Shown here: positions 59,855 through 64,000 of the stretch, piece after piece
How the letters are laid out: the number at the start of each line of letters is the position of its first letter
How positions within the stretch are numbered: the first letter of the stretch is position 1
Source of the DNA: Haloechinothrix aidingensis
GTDB lineage: Bacteria > Actinomycetota > Actinomycetes > Mycobacteriales > Pseudonocardiaceae
NCBI RefSeq assembly: GCF_013450155.1
Contig: NZ_JACCKD010000003.1
Location: 583,950-647,949 of the forward strand
Length of the DNA stretch: 64,000 bases
Direction of reading: 5' to 3'
The notes under the pieces: model-generated
Databases searched by the model: none
The model's input: the letters and a program-made list of their open reading frames with translations, nothing else
Told to the model about the DNA's origin: nothing
Position numbers and translations under genes: made by a program

Positions 59855-61783
59855 TCACTGCTGGTCGGGCTCGATGACGCCTTCCGCGAGGCCGTCGGTG
59901 TAGCGCCGAGCGAGATCCACTCCCCGGTCGGCCGCGAACCGCAGCTCCCTTTCGAACGCGCGCAGCGCGCGGAACCGCTCCCCCAGCCGCCGCTGCTCGT
60001 CGATCTCGAGGACGGGCACCTCCACGCGCCGTACGTCCAGGCGGTGCACCCCGGAGGCCGTGACTCCGCCGGAACGCGCGGCACGCGCGGCACGCAGGTG
60101 CCCGGCGAGGAAGTCCGCGTCCACGCGCTCCGGATCGACGCGCAGCAGCTGCACGTTCGGCCCCAGCAGCAGACCTGTCTCGGTGACGACCTCCGCGGTA
60201 GGCCGCCCGTCACCGGCCACAAGCGTCGGCACCACCACATCACCGGCCCGCAACTCCATCAGGTCGCCGGTGTGTTCCTCGTCAGCCCGCATCGACGGTT
60301 CCGTCCCCGTCGCCAGGTCACGACCGGTGAGGACCAGCCTGCCGCCCGCACCCGGCTCGTCGGTCATCTCCACCCGACCGGTCTGCTGGCGGAACAGCAC
60401 CGCCCCCGCACGGACGAGCTCACCGATCGTGGCCGAGGGTCGTGTCCACGCTGCCCCGCTGTCCCGCACCCGGGGCAGCTGACCGGGCAGCCGCTCGACG
60501 GCGGCGTCCAGCCGCTTCCGTGCGGAGTCGAGTGAGGCGGCGTCCACTTCGGTCACCGGGGCCGGCAGGTGTCGCGCCGGGGTGAGGTCGACATCCTCGT
60601 CGAGAAAGCCGATCGGATCCACTGTGGCCTGACGGCCGGGGATCGTCTCGACCTCGCCGGTGGCGGAGAAGTCCTGCCAGGGTTGCAGCACCGCCGCGCG
60701 CAACGCGGACCAGTCCACGCTGCCCCGCCTGCTCGGCTTCTCATCGCCGGCGTCGACAAGCAGGATCGGCTCGGCAGACTCGCCCTCCGGGGCGCGCAGC
60801 ACCCACAGGTGCACCGGTATTCCGGTGTGCCGCAGCGAACCGGGCGGCAACGCGATCACCGCACGCACCACACCACGGCGCACCATCGCCTGGCGGATCA
60901 CCTTGCCCGAGCGGCGGGACGCCACACCGGCCGGAGCGAGCATCACGACTGTGCCGCCGGACCGGGCGTGGAACAGGCAATGCTGCAGCCACGCCAGCTC
61001 GGGTTCGTTCTTGACCGGGAACCCGTACTCCCAACGTGGGTCGACGCCGAGGTCCTCGTATCCCCAGTCGCGGTAGCCGAACGGTGGGTCGCACACCACC
61101 GCGTCGGCCCGCAGTCCGCCGAAGGCGTCGGCGCGCAGCGAGTCGCCCGCGGTGACTCGCACGGTGGCCTCCGGTTCCGCGGCCGCCTCGACCCTGGCAC
61201 GGGCGAGGCAGGTCAGCGGCTCGCTGAGCTCCTGGCCCGCGAGGTCCCTCGCACCGCGCGCCGCGGCCTCGCGCAACAACGCGCCGCCACCGCAGGCCGG
61301 GTCGAGCACCGACTCCGGCGTACCGGCCAGCTCGATCATCAGGGCCGCGAGCTCGGGTGCGGTCACCACGTCGGCACGGTGGGAGCGTTCGAAGTACCGG
61401 TGGAACAGCTCCTCGGCCAGCTCCGCGCGCTCGTCGTCCGGCACCTCGTCGAGCAGCCCGCGCACGCGCTCGCCGAGCTCACTCGCGGTCCCGGAGCCGT
61501 GCAGGTAGGCGATGACATGGGCCACGAGCTGCGACATCTCGGCATCGCCCCGGCCGACCTCCAGGGCCCGCCATACCGATTCGACCGGGCCAGGGGCGCT
61601 GAGCTTGCCCTGCTCCCGCAGCCACTGCTCGACCTCGCCGCGCTTGAAACGCGGGTTCGCCTCACTGCTGTCCACCGGCTGGGGGAAGTCAGGGTGCCGA
61701 CGTCGCCAGTTGCTCACCGCCGCCCGGCCGACGGCGGCCAGCCGGGCCACCTCGGCCGCGCTGACCAGCGACTCGTCCGACAT
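59855..61783 (-). CDS. HTH-N6 adenine DNA methyltransferase with S-subunit-like C-terminus
   Basis: The ATG at 61783 follows GGGAGG, giving 642 residues. Residues ~5-60 are a helix-turn-helix with a phage-excisionase-like pattern (EVARLAAVGRAAVSNWRRRHPDFPQPV). The middle carries methyltransferase motif I DPACGGGALL and motif IV CDPPFGYRDWG (DPPF where NPPF is usual). The last ~220 residues resemble a type I specificity subunit (two target regions and helical spacers, IDEQRRLGERFRALRAFERELR). No restriction subunit is adjacent, so it is an orphan methylase or needs a distant partner. A DEDDh nuclease gene follows in the operon. Confidence 0.88.
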   Translation of the reverse strand: MSDESLVSAAEVARLAAVGRAAVSNWRRRHPDFPQPVDSSEANPRFKRGEVEQWLREQGKLSAPGPVESVWRALEVGRGDAEMSQLVAHVIAYLHGSGTASELGERVRGLLDEVPDDERAELAEELFHRYFERSHRADVVTAPELAALMIELAGTPESVLDPACGGGALLREAAARGARDLAGQELSEPLTCLARARVEAAAEPEATVRVTAGDSLRADAFGGLRADAVVCDPPFGYRDWGYEDLGVDPRWEYGFPVKNEPELAWLQHCLFHARSGGTVVMLAPAGVASRRSGKVIRQAMVRRGVVRAVIALPPGSLRHTGIPVHLWVLRAPEGESAEPILLVDAGDEKPSRRGSVDWSALRAAVLQPWQDFSATGEVETIPGRQATVDPIGFLDEDVDLTPARHLPAPVTEVDAASLDSARKRLDAAVERLPGQLPRVRDSGAAWTRPSATIGELVRAGAVLFRQQTGRVEMTDEPGAGGRLVLTGRDLATGTEPSMRADEEHTGDLMELRAGDVVVPTLVAGDGRPTAEVVTETGLLLGPNVQLLRVDPERVDADFLAGHLRAARAARSGGVTASGVHRLDVRRVEVPVLEIDEQRRLGERFRALRAFERELRFAADRGVDLARRYTDGLAEGVIEPDQQ

Positions 61784-61900
61784 CGCCACCTCCCGCTCGG
61801 AACCGTCGTGAACCTACCATGTTCTTGTTGTCATGTTGACTACATTAACAAAGTTGCGCAGGCATCGAGGTCGACCTCGGCACGTCCGGGTCGTGCGCCA

Positions 61901-61963
61901 ACGCCCGACACGGGGTGCCCGCATACCCGACACGGGGTGCCCACACGCCCAACACATGGGGTG
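61901..61963. repeat. 22-nt-period repeat, locus 3
   Basis: Three units start CCCGACACGGGGTGCCC, CCCGACACGGGGTGCCC and CCCAACACATGGGGTG, each 22 nt apart, between the methyltransferase start and the SGNH gene stop. Confidence 0.8.
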
Positions 61964-61984
61964 AGGCATGGTTCGCGGGCAGGG

Positions 61985-62854
61985 TCAGTGGCCGTCGCGG
62001 TACTCCGCGGAGTCTCCGTCGGTCACTTCGGCTGCCGGGCCGTTCGGTGACTCGGCGCGGATGATTTCGTCGGGCTCCACGGGGGCGAGCTCGGGACGCT
62101 TGGGCGGCACGCCGTCGCCGAGGGACTCCCTGCGGATGCGCCTGCCGATCCACGGCAGCACGTAGGCCCGCGTCCACTCGATGTCGGAGCGGCGCTGGGA
62201 GATCCAGTCGTTCTTCTCGGCCTCGCGTTCCTCGTCGGCGTTGCCCAGCGGCCTGCGCCAGTCCTCGACGGTGCGCATCCCGAGCACCTCCGCGGTGCGC
62301 AGGGCGATGCGCCGGTGCGCCTCAGCGGTGAAGTGCAGCCGGTCCTCGCTCCAGGCGCGCGGATCGCGCAGCACGTCCATCGCCCACAGGTCCACGATAC
62401 TGGTCCCGTGCCGCTCGGCGATCGCGTGCACGTCGGCGTTGTAGATGGCGATCTTGCCGCGCAGCCGGTTCATCACCGACATCTGCTTCGTATCGGCGAA
62501 GGTGAACAGCAACACGTCGATCCCTGCCGCGCGCAGCTGCCCGACCATCGCGTCGATCCGGGTGGCCATGTGGTCCACATCGATACCCGGCAGCAGGATG
62601 TCGTTACCGCCCGCGCAGAGCGCCACGAAATCCGGGCGCAGCTCGAGAGCGACCGGCAGCTGTTCCGCGGCGATCTCGTCGAGGCGCTTGCCGCGCACCG
62701 CGATGTTGGCGTACTTGAAGTCCGGCTTGTCCTCGGCGAGCACGGCGGCGAGCCGGTCGGCCCAGCCGAGGAAGGAGCCGTCGGGCAACCGGTCGTTGAG
62801 ACCTTCGGTGAAGCTGTCGCCGATCGCGATATAGCTATTGAACGAATGCACCAC
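61985..62854 (-). CDS. SGNH/GDSL hydrolase
   Basis: The 289 residues contain block I IAIGDSFTEG with the catalytic Ser, block III GGNDI, and block V DRLHF with Asp and His. The active site is therefore intact. There is no signal peptide, so it is probably a cytoplasmic esterase/lipase-like enzyme. The C-terminal ~90 residues (charged, with RPELAPVEPDEIIRAE) are an added tail. Substrate cannot be assigned. Confidence 0.92.
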   Translation of the reverse strand: MVHSFNSYIAIGDSFTEGLNDRLPDGSFLGWADRLAAVLAEDKPDFKYANIAVRGKRLDEIAAEQLPVALELRPDFVALCAGGNDILLPGIDVDHMATRIDAMVGQLRAAGIDVLLFTFADTKQMSVMNRLRGKIAIYNADVHAIAERHGTSIVDLWAMDVLRDPRAWSEDRLHFTAEAHRRIALRTAEVLGMRTVEDWRRPLGNADEEREAEKNDWISQRRSDIEWTRAYVLPWIGRRIRRESLGDGVPPKRPELAPVEPDEIIRAESPNGPAAEVTDGDSAEYRDGH

Positions 62855-63216
62855 TCACTCCCTATGCGCTGCCCGTCCCGCTCCGTGAAGACGGATCGTG
62901 CTACCGCGCACGAGAATGAAAGGTGGGGCGATCCCGTACCCGGGCCGCGCGTCGCACGGCACGCGGCGAACTCGGCGGCCATACCTGTGCGGCACGTCTC
63001 TCCAGCGTACGCCCCATGGATAGTGGCAAGATCGGGTTCACCCGGATCGGGCGCGTGAGCACCGCTTCAGCGCTCCGTCACTGATGGCCACGAGGCCCGG
63101 GCGCGGTGTCAGGGGATGTTGACCGAGATGTCTCGCGGTGTGCACCGGGTTGTCACACGATCCGAGCAACCATGGTGCCAAGGACCAGTCGTCGTACGGT
63201 GAGCAGGGGATTGACT
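62855..63216. other. Divergent intergenic region
   Basis: These 362 bases separate the SGNH gene and the small zinc-ribbon gene. I see no strong promoter pair, repeat or further gene; the short open frames have no ribosome site. Confidence 0.4.
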
Positions 63217-63411
63217 ATGCGCTTTTACTGTCCGGAATGCCTGTGGGTCGTGACCCATCCGCATGCGAGCGCCGACGCCGAGGTGCTGTGCGATCCGTGC
63301 GGATGGCTGTGGCTGCACCACAGCCGATACGCGACGCCGCGCATGCGGCCGCACCCGGCGGACTCCGTTCCGGTCCCGCGACCCCGCGCGGTGCGGTCGC
63401 TCAGTGGCTAG
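63217..63411 (+). CDS. Small zinc-ribbon protein (64 residues)
   Basis: The ATG at 63217 lies 7 nt after AGGGG. The protein has CPEC at residues 5-8 and CDPC at 25-28, the two knuckles of a zinc ribbon, with His and Trp between and after them (WVVTHPHAS, GWLWLHHSRY). The rest is a basic Pro/Arg tail. Family and role are unknown. It is convergent with the ectA relic. Confidence 0.7.
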   Translation: MRFYCPECLWVVTHPHASADAEVLCDPCGWLWLHHSRYATPRMRPHPADSVPVPRPRAVRSLSG

Positions 63412-63455
63412 CCCGAGCGAGCCTGCCGGGCAGCCGCGCACCCGTCGCTTCGGTG

Positions 63456-63871
63456 CTACGGGCAGGCTTCCGTTCGTTCCGGAATGGACCCGATACGGAC
63501 AAGGTCTTCCGGTTCGTGGTCGTGCGGGAACAGGTCGGCACCGAAGAGCGGCCCGCGTTCGACTGCTGCCTCGCGCGCATCCGCGAATCCACTGCGGCCT
63601 GGACGACGAACAGCGTGTCCGGGCCGGCCGATTTGGTGTAGGCCAGCAGGAACCCGCAGAGACCATAGCTGTCCTCGGCGAGAACCGTGGTGCTCGCGAA
63701 GTCGCGGCACCACAGTGTGTAGAAGCCGGGGGAGTTGAGGTCGAGGGTTCCCGCTTCCCGCGCCAGTTCCCACACATCCTGCCCGTCCGTGGGCTGCGGC
63801 CCGCGCAACACGGTGCGCGGGCGACCGTCCGCAATGGACGCCGTGAGCATGGTGCATGGGGACACAAGCAT
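63456..63871 (-). pseudogene. ectA: Diaminobutyrate acetyltransferase (ectoine synthesis), internally deleted
   Basis: From the ATG at 63871 (GGAGG upstream) ~100 residues match EctA: GQDVWELAREAGTLDLNSPG, FYTLWCRDFASTTVLAE, DTLFVVQAAVD. After that the frame breaks and the C-terminal piece of EctA (LFGADLFPHDHEPEDLVRIG) appears in another frame. Intact EctA has about 45-50 more residues between these parts, including the acetyl-CoA loop. The gene is therefore disrupted. No ectB or ectC is adjacent. Confidence 0.8.
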
Positions 63872-63896
63872 GCTCTCCTCCGGGACGTACCGGTGG

Positions 63897-64000
63897 CTAC
63901 CCGGCGACCGTCTGTCCACAGTTCGCCCATTGTTCCAGGCTGGCGACGAAGTGGCGGGCATGGTGTGGCCAGGAGTACTCGGCCAGGGCCGCCTCGTGCC
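63897..64000 (-). CDS. C-terminal end of a probable glycosyltransferase (5' end outside window)
   Basis: The final 34 codons before a TAG at 63899 read EAALAEYSWPHHARHFVASL then QWANCG. The YSWxxHA pattern is typical of the last helix of group 1 (GT4) glycosyltransferases (Y-x-W-x-x-H-A). The N-terminal part lies outside the window, so the donor and product cannot be told. Confidence 0.5.
   Translation of the reverse strand, partial: HEAALAEYSWPHHARHFVASLEQWANCGQTVAG

Noticed and set aside
61901..61963. CRISPR array at the 22-nt-period repeat
   Set aside because: Units abut at a 22-nt step without unique 30-nt spacers, and no cas genes are present.

Overview
The window is very GC-rich actinobacterial chromosome. 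Codons favour G/C in third position, GTG starts are common, and genes are packed into ATGA- or TGATG-coupled operons. The gene content suggests a filamentous member of the Pseudonocardiaceae or a relative: AfsR-type and LuxR/LAL regulators, a streptogrisin-like protease, an MreB paralogue, a CstA/CC-star/ArsA locus, and many XRE, TetR and ArsR regulators. A glycine-betaine binding protein at the left edge and a wrecked ectoine gene (ectA) at the right edge hint at a salt-exposed lineage; the taxonomic placement is inference. I see no rRNA, tRNA, CRISPR array, prophage or intact insertion sequence.

Layout. 0-3.7 kb: 3' end of a glycine-betaine binding protein, a DUF2237 protein, and an AbiEi/DUF559-like protein lying between two inverted 55-nt palindromes. 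2.5-10.4 kb (minus): an M15 peptidase lipoprotein with a small membrane partner, then a complete branched-chain amino-acid type (Liv) ABC transporter operon led by a Ser/Gly/Glu-rich surface protein. 10.7-14.4 kb (minus): a lipid catabolic operon of SDR, two acyl-CoA dehydrogenases and TetR, with a clear TetR-type operator. 14.8-17.1 kb (plus): a cassette of XRE regulator, ImmA/IrrE-like metallopeptidase and MAB_1171c-type membrane protein. 17.1-24.7 kb: adenosine deaminase, a SOD-like lipoprotein, a secreted S1 protease, a giant LuxR/LAL regulator and an unknown protein. 25-28 kb (plus): carbon-starvation transporter CstA, a CC-star protein and an ArsA/GET3-like ATPase, with overlapping reading frames. 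28.1-33.5 kb: an MreB paralogue facing a rare single-chain SEDS glycosyltransferase/class B PBP fusion and a companion membrane protein.

33.9-44 kb: AlkB-like oxygenase, RluA-type pseudouridine synthase, an AfsR-type regulator, a PLP-dependent dehydratase divergent from an ATP-grasp/PIMT pair, and a GH25 muramidase with an internally duplicated linker. 44.2-49.7 kb is an accessory, partly decayed stretch: an ArsR-SRPBCC fusion with tandem operators, a broken plus-strand gene, a gene frameshifted at a six-base homopolymer, an MFS transporter, a beta-propeller/MoaD-like pair, an ArsR stump, and two of three copies of a 22-nt-period repeat. 49.8-64 kb: ilvD with a BASS-type exporter, an MmyB-like XRE regulator, propionyl-CoA synthetase, a PucR remnant, secreted GDPD and M14 hydrolases, a DEDDh exonuclease coupled to an HTH-DNA methyltransferase, the third 22-nt repeat, an SGNH hydrolase, a small zinc-ribbon protein, the ectA relic and the end of a probable glycosyltransferase.

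The loci most likely to be little-described systems are the XRE/ImmA-IrrE/MAB_1171c cassette, the CstA/CC-star/ArsA locus, and the SEDS-PBP fusion with its MreB paralogue. The 22-nt-period repeat recurs beside truncated genes and is the most unusual non-coding signal.
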